From Algoriphagus iocasae (GTDB lineage: Bacteria; Bacteroidota; Bacteroidia; Cytophagales; Cyclobacteriaceae), in NCBI RefSeq assembly GCF_014206875.1, contig NZ_JACIJO010000002.1, positions 868,001 through 932,000 of the forward strand: a stretch of DNA of 64,000 bases. The letters are read 5' to 3'. Below the pieces are notes generated by a model. That model was not told the origin of the DNA. It saw only the letters and a list, made by a program, of their open reading frames with translations, and did no database searches. Position 1 is the stretch's first letter. Every line of letters begins with the position of its first letter. Shown piece by piece: positions 54,853 through 64,000 of this stretch. A program made the position numbers and the translations under genes.

Positions 54853-55415
54853 ATAGGCATTTTAAGTTTAAAGAATTAAATTTTAATTAGGTATGATGTA
54901 GTTTTCTATAGAGTCTAAAATCAAACATTAAGTATTGAAAACTACTTTATTCTGCGTTTGGAGGTAGAATACTTCTAATAAAATGTATTTCAAATTATGA
55001 AAAATATGTTTTCCAAAATATTTAAAATCAAATCTTTATAATTGATTTTAAATTAAAAAAATGCAATTGTTAAAAAGAAAAATATAATTGTTAATTAAGA
55101 ATTTTAATTTTTCAATCCAATTTTAAACGGTATATGATTATTGTATTAAAAAAAAGTAAAAATTCATGTTCAAACTATAATATAAATATTTTACTATTTT
55201 TTTTCGATTTTTGATTAATAAAGCTTTAATGTCCTAGATAATTATCCCTCAGTCTATTTTTTGGAGATATTCAGACTCTCTAATCCCTTTAGTTTTCATG
55301 GAATTCTTTCATCAAAAGAATTGGGGAAGTAGGTTTAACATGATAAATTATATGATCAAAATCCAGAACCAGATATGATTTTTGGATTTTTTCTCATTTT
55401 TAAATTCTGAACTCA
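54853..55415. other. Very AT-rich intergenic region
   Basis: The 563-bp spacer is strongly AT-rich, with long A and T runs around 55030-55220. It holds the promoter region of the giant subtilase (start 54852) and the downstream end of the decayed kinase locus. No gene, RNA or clear terminator hairpin was recognised. Confidence 0.6.
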
Positions 55416-58400
55416 CTAAAAAGGTAAGTGCATTATAATTGTAGATCCATCTCCCTCAGATGATTCCACTTTCAGTTCTCCCCCGTGAGCTTTCACTATA
55501 TCATAAGATAGTGATAATCCAAGTCCCGTTCCTTGCCCTGTTGGCTTAGTGGTAAACAAGGGCTGGAAGATCTTTTCTCTGATGTGTTCGGGGATGCCGT
55601 TGCCGTTATCTTTAACAGAAAGCTCTACCGCTAAACCCCCTGAAAAGAGCCTTGCTACCGTTGTTTTTACCTTTACTAGAGGCCTGTAAACTTCTCCCCC
55701 CTCAGCGCCTGTCCCGATGTTTCGGGAGGGTAGGGAGGAAGATTTCGCTTTTTCATCGACTGCATAAAAAGCATTGTTGACCAAGTTCAAAATTACTCGA
55801 CCTATATCTGAAGCAACGACATTGACTTTTGGTAGATCAGGATCCAGTTCTAACTTGAAGTCTGAATTGAACGACTTATCCTTTGCTCTAAGCCCATGAA
55901 AGGAAAGTCGCACAAACTCATCCACTAAGGCATTCTAATCAGTAGGAGCTTTTTCACCTTTGTTTGCCCGGCTATGCTCTAACATTCCTTTCACATTAGC
56001 ATCCGCCCGCTTGCCATGAAGGTTGATTTTAGCTAGGTTGTCTTTCAGATCCGAAGCGATGAACTTGACTTCTTCCATGTCTCCTTTTTCGATCTCCTCA
56101 TACATCTCATCTACCAATTCATCGCTCACTTCTGAGAAGTTATTTACAAAATTCAATGGGTTCTGAATCTCATGGGCAATGCCAGCCGTGAGCTCACCAA
56201 GCGAAGCCATTTTCTCGGATTGGATGAGTTGGGCTTGGGTGGATTTGAGTTCGGTGAGGGTGTGTTCGATCTGCGATTTAGCATCTTCAAGCTGTTTGAA
56301 GTCCTCATATCTGGCATAGGCTACGGAGAAAGCATCTGCTAAATTCTGAACCAGATCGATTTGAGCAGGGGATAAGTCCTCAGCACTTCCTACATACAAC
56401 ATTCCTTGGGGAAAAGGAATAAACTGAAGCGTCAGTAACTCCGGCGGCTCTTCTCCTCCTTGATAAGTTGTGGCATTTTGGATTTGCTGCTGAGCTACCA
56501 TGGTTTTTGTGAAAGCAAGAAATTCCTCTCTATTCCAATGGGCTATGTAAGGCTGTTGTTTTCTCCAGTGTTTTACCCCGTTGGAACTGATGTCATTGCT
56601 TTCAAAATCCAGATGAAGAGCAGCTAGAGGACTGCCATCTGGGGTTGATAGATAAAATCGGACCTTTTGTTCTTTATCATCCACAATCATCAATCCACAG
56701 CGAAAAAAAGGAACACCTAAAGTCAGCAGTTCTCTCCAAATCAGGGGAGTAATTCTTTGGAGGTCTTCCGTATTTCTCATCGAGGCGATTTCTGCCCTGA
56801 CACGATCCAGAGCGGATTGTCTGATAGCTTCTTTTTCTCGAATTTCAGCTTGTTTGATATCTTTGAAGCGGGTGTAAGATTGATCGAACACCTTTCCAAA
56901 GCGTTCTAGGATCGTAAATTTTTCATCTGATAAGGGTTCCAAGCAGGAAATAAACAGAACTCCAAAATCATTAAATGTATTGTACAAATAGACTCTTTCG
57001 GGCTCCCGCATTGCGGCCTGGACTTCTTTGGGTAATCTTCCTAATTCCATTTCATAGAATAATACATCACACCAACTCACCATATTATCGCCCTCAAGAA
57101 TATAGAGGTACTTCGTTCTTCTTTCTTCCCATAATTTCCAATATTCAAGATATACAGGATGATTCTGGTTGGTAATCAGGAAACTGTCCGTTCCGCTTTC
57201 AGCTTCGGGATTGGCAGCCCACCAACGGACAGATCTATTTTCAGGATAATAAATCCAGATCACCGCACGCTCCATCTGAAGTTCCAGATTTTTTAATTCC
57301 TCAAAAACTTTAGCCAGTATGATATTCAATTCGCTGGAATACTGCATTGCCATAGATCGGCTTCGCACCCTTTCTAAGGCTGCTTCGATCTGCGCCTCTC
57401 TTGCCTGTTTTTCGGCTTTTTGAAGATCGAGAAATCGGGTGTATGCCTGCTCGAATACCGTGGCGAAACGAAACAGAATCTTCTGGTGATCAATTTGTAT
57501 TTGGCTATTTCCAATAACATAGAGACAACCTTTTGAAAAATTAGCAAGGCAGAAATAGGCAGGATCTGGAAAATTGAAATCAGATCCTTTTCATTCTTTA
57601 CGTTTTCAGGTGCCCCAAGTCTTAGATGCTTATTAAGTGCAATGCCTTGCAGTTCCTGCAAGAATATTGCTTTTCTACTTTTCCATGCCTCATAGCGCTC
57701 TTTAAGAGTATTATCCCCTTTTAGTGGCATTTGAAAATGCGACAACTGCCCTTGGTTGAAATCATGGTTCCAGACATTTAGCACCTGCTCCTCTTCAAGA
57801 ATAATTTCAAAACCGCATGAAATAAACTGAAAGCCTAGTTTTATCAGTTCCTCATAAAGAACCATCGAGACTTCATTTAATTCACTCGTCTGATGCATGG
57901 CCATAGCCCGAGCACGCACTCGCTCAAGCGCAGCTTCAATCTGTGCCTCTCTTGCTTGTGCCTCTGCTTTTAAGAGGTCTAGAAATCTGGTATAGGTTTG
58001 CTCAAAGACATTAGAAAAACGTTGGAGTAGGACCTTAGAGTCTTCAGGCAAAGGTTTGGGAGTGGACACTAATAACATCCCGTGGCTATAGCAGCAAGCA
58101 AAATGAACGCGCCTATCTCTTTGAAATTTTTTGTCAAAGGGTAAGCCGAGTTCTTTCTGCAAATAAGAAATCCATTCTTTTAATTCCTGACCACTTAGGT
58201 CTATTTCTATAGATTTCTTTCCAGCTTTCCATCCGGAAAAAACTTTTGAAATGGTAGTGGGCTCATCTATAGTTCCTTTAAAAAGATGGTCTATTTGTTT
58301 ACCTCCTTGTTCGGTGGACCACCACTCAATAATCCTTTCCGCTTCCCGCACTATCCCAATGTTCAGCCGCTCGGGTGTAGCTCCTAATGCTTCAAATTGG

Positions 58401-59722
58401 TCAAAAAGAACTGCCGCAACTTCTCCTAGTTCCTCACTTTTATGCATCGCCATAGTCCGGGCTCTTACTCTTTCTAAAGCCGCTTCAATCTGGGCTTCTC
58501 TTGCCTGAGCTTCTGCTTTTTGCAGATCGAGGTAGCGGGTATAGGTTTGATTAAATAGCGCCGAGAACCTTTGAAAAATTTGCAATTGCTCTTCTGGCAA
58601 AGGAGCATCTGTAAAAGAAAAGAGAATGCCGTGATTGAACACAAAATCATAATGATACACCCTTTCTGTCAAGTGTTGCTTATTGACTTGAGCGTGATAA
58701 TTAGGAGAAGAATTGATGGCTGTAAAATATCTTTTGACATCATCTCCCTCCAGAATGTATTGATGGAATGGGGTTTTAGATTTCCACGATTTTCTGGCTT
58801 CCACCAACAAGGGATGTAAGGTCATATCCAGTATTCCAATGTCTATTTTGAACTCATCCTTCTGGTTTCTGGAAGCGGTCCAAACCTCCATGTTTTCGTT
58901 TTCCTGGTTGAAAATGCCAATCCCGGTTCTGGCATTTTTGCTCAAGCCAAGAGCAGTGAGTTCATCAAACATCCTAACAATGCATTTTCCAACATCTTCA
59001 CTGGTATGCATGGCCATCGTGAGTGATCTGACTCTTTCCAAAGCCGATTCTATCTGTGCCTCTCTGGCTTGTACTTCTGCTTTCTGAAGGTCGAGGAAGC
59101 GAGTGTAAGCCTGATCAAAAACTTTGGCGAATCGCTGAAGTATCGCAAATGATTCTTTTGAGAGTGAACTTTTTGAATCATAAAATGAAATCAAACCACA
59201 TTTCATAGGAGTAAATGAGGCAAACGAATTAGGCTTGGATCTGATGAATTGAATAACTTGCTCAGGAATTTGACTTAGTTCAGTTTTCGAAAAGACATAG
59301 TCATCATAATCCTTCTTTTTGGGGCCAATCAAATCAATAAATTGGTTACTCTTCTTTTTAGTCCAGATATCCCAAAGTTTTATAATTAGATCATGGTCTT
59401 GCCCAAAAATTTTATATCTCCGAGGTTGAATCTTTTCGGGATGCACTGATATCCAAAGCTCTAAGTAATTTTCTTCTTTATTGAATATGGAGATTCCACA
59501 GCCCCATCCAGCAAACTCCAAAAGACTTGTTTGTTCATAAAGCACGGCAATTACCTCGCTGAGCTCCTCACTCTTATGCATAGCCATTGCCCTTTCTCTG
59601 ACCTTTTCAAGCGCCGCCTCAATCTCCAGTTCTCGATTCTTGGATTCCAATTCCGCCGCTTGCTTTTCCAAGGTGCGGTGTAATTGTTCAATTTCAGCTT
59701 TTGATTGGGCCTCGCTTTTCAT
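55416..59722 (-). pseudogene. Modular multi-unit sensor histidine kinase broken by a frameshift and an amber codon
   Basis: The ATG at 59722 starts a helical leader and the first of five linker-plus-sensor units (linkers near 59600, 59040, 58470, 57930 and 57370; AREAQIEAALERVR-type). The first frame ends at 57374. Comparing frames, one A seems lost from an A-run at 57588-57591, after which the next frame reads KGSDFNFPDPAYFCLANF and continues through linker five to the DHp box IAHEIQNPLNFVNNFSEV. That frame meets TAG at 55935-55937, where paralogues have Leu (TDLNAL), and then continues in the same frame (ALVDEFVRLSFHGLRAKDKS) through the HATPase to 55416. The HATPase also carries a REP-derived insertion. 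Without the two lesions it would be a kinase of about 1430 residues. Confidence 0.85.
55706..55730. repeat. REP-like palindrome, copy 3, inside a kinase coding frame
   Basis: gcgcctgtcccgatgtttcg (55706-55725), then ggagg, is the same palindrome family as in the group II intron. In the kinase frame it encodes PSRNIGTGAE, a stretch absent from the paralogous HATPase domains in this window, which instead have short loops such as EKSKLGIEGFQPKV. Confidence 0.65.
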
Positions 59723-59725
59723 CGC

Positions 59726-62700
59726 TTATTTTGGGTCAAAGGGTAATACAATCGTCATTTTACTTCCTTCATTTACTTTACTAGTAACCAATAAGCTTCC
59801 GCCATGTGCTTTGATGATGTCATGGGTAATGGAGAGCCCTAGTCCAGTGCCTTCTGTTCCTTTTTTGGTGGTGAAAAATGGCTGTAGGATCTTTCCAAGA
59901 ATCTCTTCGGGAATTCCGGGTCCGTTGTCTATAAATTCGAGCATCACTTTGCCATTGGAGAGATAAGTATTCACGGTCAATTTTGCTTCGTAATTCCCGC
60001 TTCCCAGCACATTCATTTTATCCCGCATGGCATCGAAGGCATTGTTGCAGAGGTTTAAAATCACTCTGGAAAAATCTTCCGAGATAATTTTCAGCTCACC
60101 AACTTCCTCTTTCAGCTGCAGGTCAATGGTTACATTGATTGGGTTTTTGGCAGCTCTCATACCATGAAAAGCCAGATTGACAAATTCTTTGATGATGGGA
60201 TTGATGGCTTTGGATTCCATCTTGTTATTGGAAGCCCGGCTGTGTTGCAGCATGGACTTTACAATTCCGTCGGCTCGGGTACCATGTTCATGGACTTTCG
60301 CCAGATTACTTTTTACATCCTCGAGAATGGCGATAATCTCCTCCTTGGTTTCAGATGATTCCAGATTTTCCAATTCTTCGAAAACCTCTTCGATCAATTC
60401 ACGACTTAGATCGGAGAAATTATTTACAAAATTCAGCGGGTTTTTGATCTCATGGGCAATGCCTGCAGTAAGTTGGCCAAGACTGGCAAGTTTTTCCTGC
60501 TGTACCAATTGTTCCTGAGCAGCTTTAAGTTCTTGAAGGGCTTTTTCAGCCCTGGCTTTCGCTTTCTTGAGCTTCTTTAAATCTTCTCTGGCTTGGGAGA
60601 GATCCTTGAATCGCGAATAAGCCAAAGAGAACACCAATGAAGCTCGAGCCAGCAGATCCCAGCTTTCGGCGGAAATCTCTCCTGGGGTTGCAGCTCCGAT
60701 AGCACCATTAGAAAATTTGGTCAAATGATAGGTGCGTTCCGGAATTTCGATGCCGTAATAGCCATTGAGTTTGGGAGATTGCTTTGCACAGTAATTAATC
60801 CATTCTTTTCGATTCTCTCCTTTCATCACGATGGAGGTTTTCGTCTCTTCGCTCTGATAGAAGTCCAACATTTCTCTACCAACCCAGGTATCTTGATAAT
60901 TTAGATCAAAATGGTCTGCTACATAGGTTTTGGTCCCATCTCGGATGTCTTTGATGGAATACCAGCATTCCGCCAACCCTTCATTAGTTTTATTGATATA
61001 GATCGAGCTAGTTTCGAGCTCTTCCACTCCCACTAGACCCATCTCCTCACGCATGACTTGCGCTACTTCTATCAGTTCTTCCGGTTCTTGCATTGCCAAA
61101 GCCCGAGCTCTTACCCGCTCCAATGCAAGCTCAATTTTCGCTTTTCTGTTTTGCTTTTCAGCAGTGAGCAAGTCTTCAAATCGTCGATAAGCCAAGTCAA
61201 AAACCCCAGCAAAGCGAATCAATGTGTCGGTGGACTCTTGAGGAGGATTTGGCACTTGTCCGGCCAAACTAAAACCGATCTCACCATGAGTGGTACGCGC
61301 GATGACGAAGGTTAGACCTCCAATGGCCAAGATGTCCTCTTCAGATGGGGCATGAGGGTCAGCTTGTTCATACTTACTATAGGTATTCATTTTGTCAAGG
61401 TAGTTCCAGGCTTCAGGTCCGTTTAAATCCAAGGCAATGATGGGAGAATCACTCTTTTCCCATTTGGCCAGTCTTGGAATCTCATCGTGTACAAACTTGG
61501 GAACTGAGATGATCATGCCCACCCGTTCACCATCTTCGGAAGTCATGGACATTTCATAGTTTGAAGGCGTCCACTTCATATGCCAGAAGTAGTCTGCCTC
61601 ATTTCCAAGGGATATAAATTCCTTTCGCATAGAAACCACAATGTCGAAGAGTTCATCGGAATGAGTCATAGACGTAACTTGAGCTCTAATTCGTTGGAGA
61701 GAAAGTTCCAGCTTGGCCTCTTTGGCTTGTGCCTCAGCCTTAGTAAGATCAAGAAAACGGGTGTAGGTCAGATCAAAAACCTGAGCAAAACGCTTAAAGA
61801 TGTCTTCCTCTGCACAGGGTACTTCCGTAATAATGACCAAGTAACCTGTCTTGAAGTAGGCGGCATGAAGTCGCTGCCATTTAGGACGAGGAATTCCTGA
61901 ATCTTCCATTTCTTCAAAAATTTGCTTGGCAACAGGAAGATTCATTAGCCATTCATAGTGCTCTTGAAGTTGTTTGTTTTCTAATGTGACGGTTCGATAG
62001 GATTCGCCTTTTTCCCATCCTTCATACAAGGTTTTGTGTGCAAAATCGCCTTCATTTGGAAGAGAAAACGGCTGAATCAATCCATTGTCCAGACTGAGCC
62101 ACCATTCATCTTCTTTACTGTCTTTTTCGCAAAGCACAAATCCGCAAGTCCAAAGATTCTCCACCAGTGTGTTTAACTCACCGAACAAAACTGTGGCGAC
62201 GTCGCCCAATTCCTCTGCTTTTTGCATTCCCAGCGTACGGGATCTCACACGCTCCAAAGCTGCTTCAATCTGTGCTTCCCTTGCCTGTGCTTCAGCCTTT
62301 TGAAGATCTAAAAAGCGGGTATAGGTTTGTTGGAAAACCTTCCCAAATCGCATCACTATTTTGTTCTCTGCTTCTGTATAGGGAATCCCCGAAAAGTTCT
62401 CGATATACAAACTAACATCTGCTGATAATGCTGTGGTAATAGCCAAGCCGGGACAGCTAAAATAAAATGCTTTGACTTCCTCAGGTAATCCAGGGACGTG
62501 GCTTAAAAGCTCTTTGTAAAATTTATTCTTTTCTTCAAAATCTAGATTGGTAACAAAGAAATCAGTCCTATTCTCTTTGGCTTCATTGAACTGAGTTGCC
62601 CATATAGATTCGAAATAGGGATGTGTTATTTTCGATGGAATATTCTGCTCATCTGCGATCCAAAAATGCCAATCTCCTTTAGGAGAATAGTCCACCACAA

Positions 62701-64000
62701 ATCCAGCGTGGTCAAGATTGATTTTTAACTGAATGAGTTGCTGGTAAACCAGTTTGATGACTTCCTGAAGTTCGTCACTTTTTTGCATCCCCATACTTCT
62801 GCTTCGGACACGCTCAAGCGCAAGTTCAATTTCAGTTTCTTTGGTACGATATTCTGCATTTTTCAGATCCTCAAATCGCTTATAGGCCAAGTCAAAGACT
62901 TTCGCAAAGCGGGCTAAGGTATCCATTGCATCTTGAGGTGGATTTGGTACAGATCCTGGAAGACTATAACCTATTTCACCGTGCGTAGTGCGAGCCATGA
63001 CAAATGTTAAGCCTCCAATATGTCGGATGTCATCGAGCGTTGGAGCATGCGGATCCACTTGCTCAAAATCGCCCCAAGTGATCATTTTATGAACATAGTC
63101 AACCGCTACTTCTGCATCCATTGCAAGTACAAAAAGAGGATCTGTTCCTTTTTCCCAATCAGCAACCGCTTTTATATCGCCATGAATTCGTCTTGGCAAA
63201 CTCATCACCATACCAATCTGAGTACCATCACCTGAGGTCATGGCTTTTTCATAGCTGTCAGGATGCCAACGCATATGCCAGAAATAATGGGCCTCATTTC
63301 CCAAGTCGACAAATTCCTTTCGCATGGATACCATAATCTCAAGTAGTTCTGTAGATTCCCTCATGGAAGCTACCTGACCTCTGATGCGCTCCAGCGCTGA
63401 TTCAATTCTTGCTTCCTTAGCCTGTGCCTCCGCTTTTTGGAGATCAAGGAATCTAGTGTAAGCTTGATTGAAGACTTTGGCAAAGCGAATGAAAATATCA
63501 TGAGCTTCTGGAATTGGCTTATAGGTAATGAACAATAAATGTCCATGGTTAAAAAATGCCACGTGGTCAATTTGACTTTCGGGAAGCGGAACTCCAGAAT
63601 TGTGTAATTCGGTTAGGGCCTCACCTAAAACCGGCAAAGTTTTGAGGTAATCGTAATGTTGTTTGATGACTTCTGGACCAAACTCTTGGATATAAAGCGG
63701 CTTACCTTTTTTACTCTCTTCATAATATTTAAGGAAAATATTTTCTCTGGGAGTTTTATAAAATGGAAGAAAACCAGCTGAGGAAGTGAACCACTCTAAA
63801 TCCCAAGCTTTGCCACTTGTAGTTTCTTCATCGTAAATGTGAAAAGCACATCCCCAATTCTCAATACCCAGTTTTCTAACTTCTTCTTCTAAAAGGATAG
63901 ATGCTTCTGCTAACTCCTCACTTTTTTGCATAACAAGAGACCTTGATCTTAGCCGTTCCAATGCTGCCTCGATCTGAGCTTCCCTTGCCTGATTTTCTGC
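59726..64000 (-). CDS. Giant modular multi-unit sensor histidine kinase, 5' end beyond the window
   Basis: The frame is open to the window edge, showing 1424 residues with the N-terminus missing. Six helical linkers occur every 560-577 bp (near 63970, 63397, 62825, 62264, 61705 and 61128), each followed by a sensor-like domain of about 150 residues ending in a phrase like FAKVFNQAYTRFLDLQKAEA. Units 2 and 5 are close copies (SMRKEFVDLGNEAHYFWHMR; ARTTHGEIGYSLPGSVPNPP), while the others are a second type. I cannot name the domains; they look GAF-like. The C-terminus has DHp IAHEIKNPLNFVNNFSDL and an intact HATPase (LCNNAFDAM, IDNGPGIPEE, GTEGTGLGLSITHDII). No membrane segment is seen. It ends 3 bp before the start of the related broken kinase, so both form one transcription unit. 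Confidence 0.85.
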   Translation of the reverse strand, partial: AENQAREAQIEAALERLRSRSLVMQKSEELAEASILLEEEVRKLGIENWGCAFHIYDEETTSGKAWDLEWFTSSAGFLPFYKTPRENIFLKYYEESKKGKPLYIQEFGPEVIKQHYDYLKTLPVLGEALTELHNSGVPLPESQIDHVAFFNHGHLLFITYKPIPEAHDIFIRFAKVFNQAYTRFLDLQKAEAQAKEARIESALERIRGQVASMRESTELLEIMVSMRKEFVDLGNEAHYFWHMRWHPDSYEKAMTSGDGTQIGMVMSLPRRIHGDIKAVADWEKGTDPLFVLAMDAEVAVDYVHKMITWGDFEQVDPHAPTLDDIRHIGGLTFVMARTTHGEIGYSLPGSVPNPPQDAMDTLARFAKVFDLAYKRFEDLKNAEYRTKETEIELALERVRSRSMGMQKSDELQEVIKLVYQQLIQLKINLDHAGFVVDYSPKGDWHFWIADEQNIPSKITHPYFESIWATQFNEAKENRTDFFVTNLDFEEKNKFYKELLSHVPGLPEEVKAFYFSCPGLAITTALSADVSLYIENFSGIPYTEAENKIVMRFGKVFQQTYTRFLDLQKAEAQAREAQIEAALERVRSRTLGMQKAEELGDVATVLFGELNTLVENLWTCGFVLCEKDSKEDEWWLSLDNGLIQPFSLPNEGDFAHKTLYEGWEKGESYRTVTLENKQLQEHYEWLMNLPVAKQIFEEMEDSGIPRPKWQRLHAAYFKTGYLVIITEVPCAEEDIFKRFAQVFDLTYTRFLDLTKAEAQAKEAKLELSLQRIRAQVTSMTHSDELFDIVVSMRKEFISLGNEADYFWHMKWTPSNYEMSMTSEDGERVGMIISVPKFVHDEIPRLAKWEKSDSPIIALDLNGPEAWNYLDKMNTYSKYEQADPHAPSEEDILAIGGLTFVIARTTHGEIGFSLAGQVPNPPQESTDTLIRFAGVFDLAYRRFEDLLTAEKQNRKAKIELALERVRARALAMQEPEELIEVAQVMREEMGLVGVEELETSSIYINKTNEGLAECWYSIKDIRDGTKTYVADHFDLNYQDTWVGREMLDFYQSEETKTSIVMKGENRKEWINYCAKQSPKLNGYYGIEIPERTYHLTKFSNGAIGAATPGEISAESWDLLARASLVFSLAYSRFKDLSQAREDLKKLKKAKARAEKALQELKAAQEQLVQQEKLASLGQLTAGIAHEIKNPLNFVNNFSDLSRELIEEVFEELENLESSETKEEIIAILEDVKSNLAKVHEHGTRADGIVKSMLQHSRASNNKMESKAINPIIKEFVNLAFHGMRAAKNPINVTIDLQLKEEVGELKIISEDFSRVILNLCNNAFDAMRDKMNVLGSGNYEAKLTVNTYLSNGKVMLEFIDNGPGIPEEILGKILQPFFTTKKGTEGTGLGLSITHDIIKAHGGSLLVTSKVNEGSKMTIVLPFDPK

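Noticed and set aside
21428..55937. Reassignment of TAG to leucine in this genome
   Set aside because: TAG is used as a normal terminal codon elsewhere in the window, for example after the carotenoid oxygenase (39003) and the TPR kinase (46322).

Overview
The window looks like a chromosome segment from a member of Bacteroidota, most likely Cytophagales/Cyclobacteriaceae (Algoriphagus-like). The evidence is low-to-moderate GC, A-rich instead of Shine-Dalgarno-rich leaders, a type IX secretion (T9SS) C-terminal sorting domain on a giant secreted protease, DUF6090 and TPR-histidine-kinase families typical of this phylum, and a run of histidine kinases sharing the dimerisation motif HEIQNPLNFVNNF. 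No rRNA, tRNA or CRISPR array was seen.

Region 1 (1-19.7 kb) is mostly metabolic and almost all on the minus strand. It holds a partial YdeI/DUF1801 protein, a class C-like and a class A-like serine beta-lactamase-family pair, a small membrane protein resembling the Pyr4/PaxB transmembrane terpene cyclases, a three-gene operon (NAD-dependent epimerase, DJ-1/PfpI protein, DUF3703), and an APC permease. Next comes a DabA-DabB inorganic-carbon uptake operon with a divergent LysR regulator. After that are a PRC-barrel protein, a two-subunit molybdenum hydroxylase (isoquinoline oxidoreductase type), an esterase broken by one stop codon, and a TraB/GumN-propeller pair.

Region 2 (19.7-25.2 kb) is accessory DNA. 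Small unrelated genes, all on the minus strand, are separated by long imperfect palindromes whose arms carry CAAC and GTTG. The layout resembles an integron gene-cassette array without an integrase. An ORF-less group II intron (about 0.74 kb) sits exactly at the edge of one palindrome, and a broken Abi-type abortive-infection gene is one of the cargo genes. This is my main candidate for an under-described system.

Region 3 (25.4-64 kb) holds a tricorn-like propeller/amidohydrolase, a carotenoid oxygenase and a 2056-residue secreted subtilase with an unusual hexapeptide repeat block, embedded in a dense signalling zone. That zone contains a response regulator with an adenylate cyclase output, a stand-alone response regulator, a Ser/Thr-kinase/ATPase/TPR/GAF/histidine-kinase giant, TPR histidine kinases, a HisKA_2 kinase with a LytTR regulator, and two giant kinases built from about 190-residue sensor units joined by nearly identical helical linkers. 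Several kinase genes are broken by single-base deletions, amber codons or internal deletions, consistent with birth and death of a repeated kinase family by recombination.

All family assignments come from reading motifs by eye; no database search was run.
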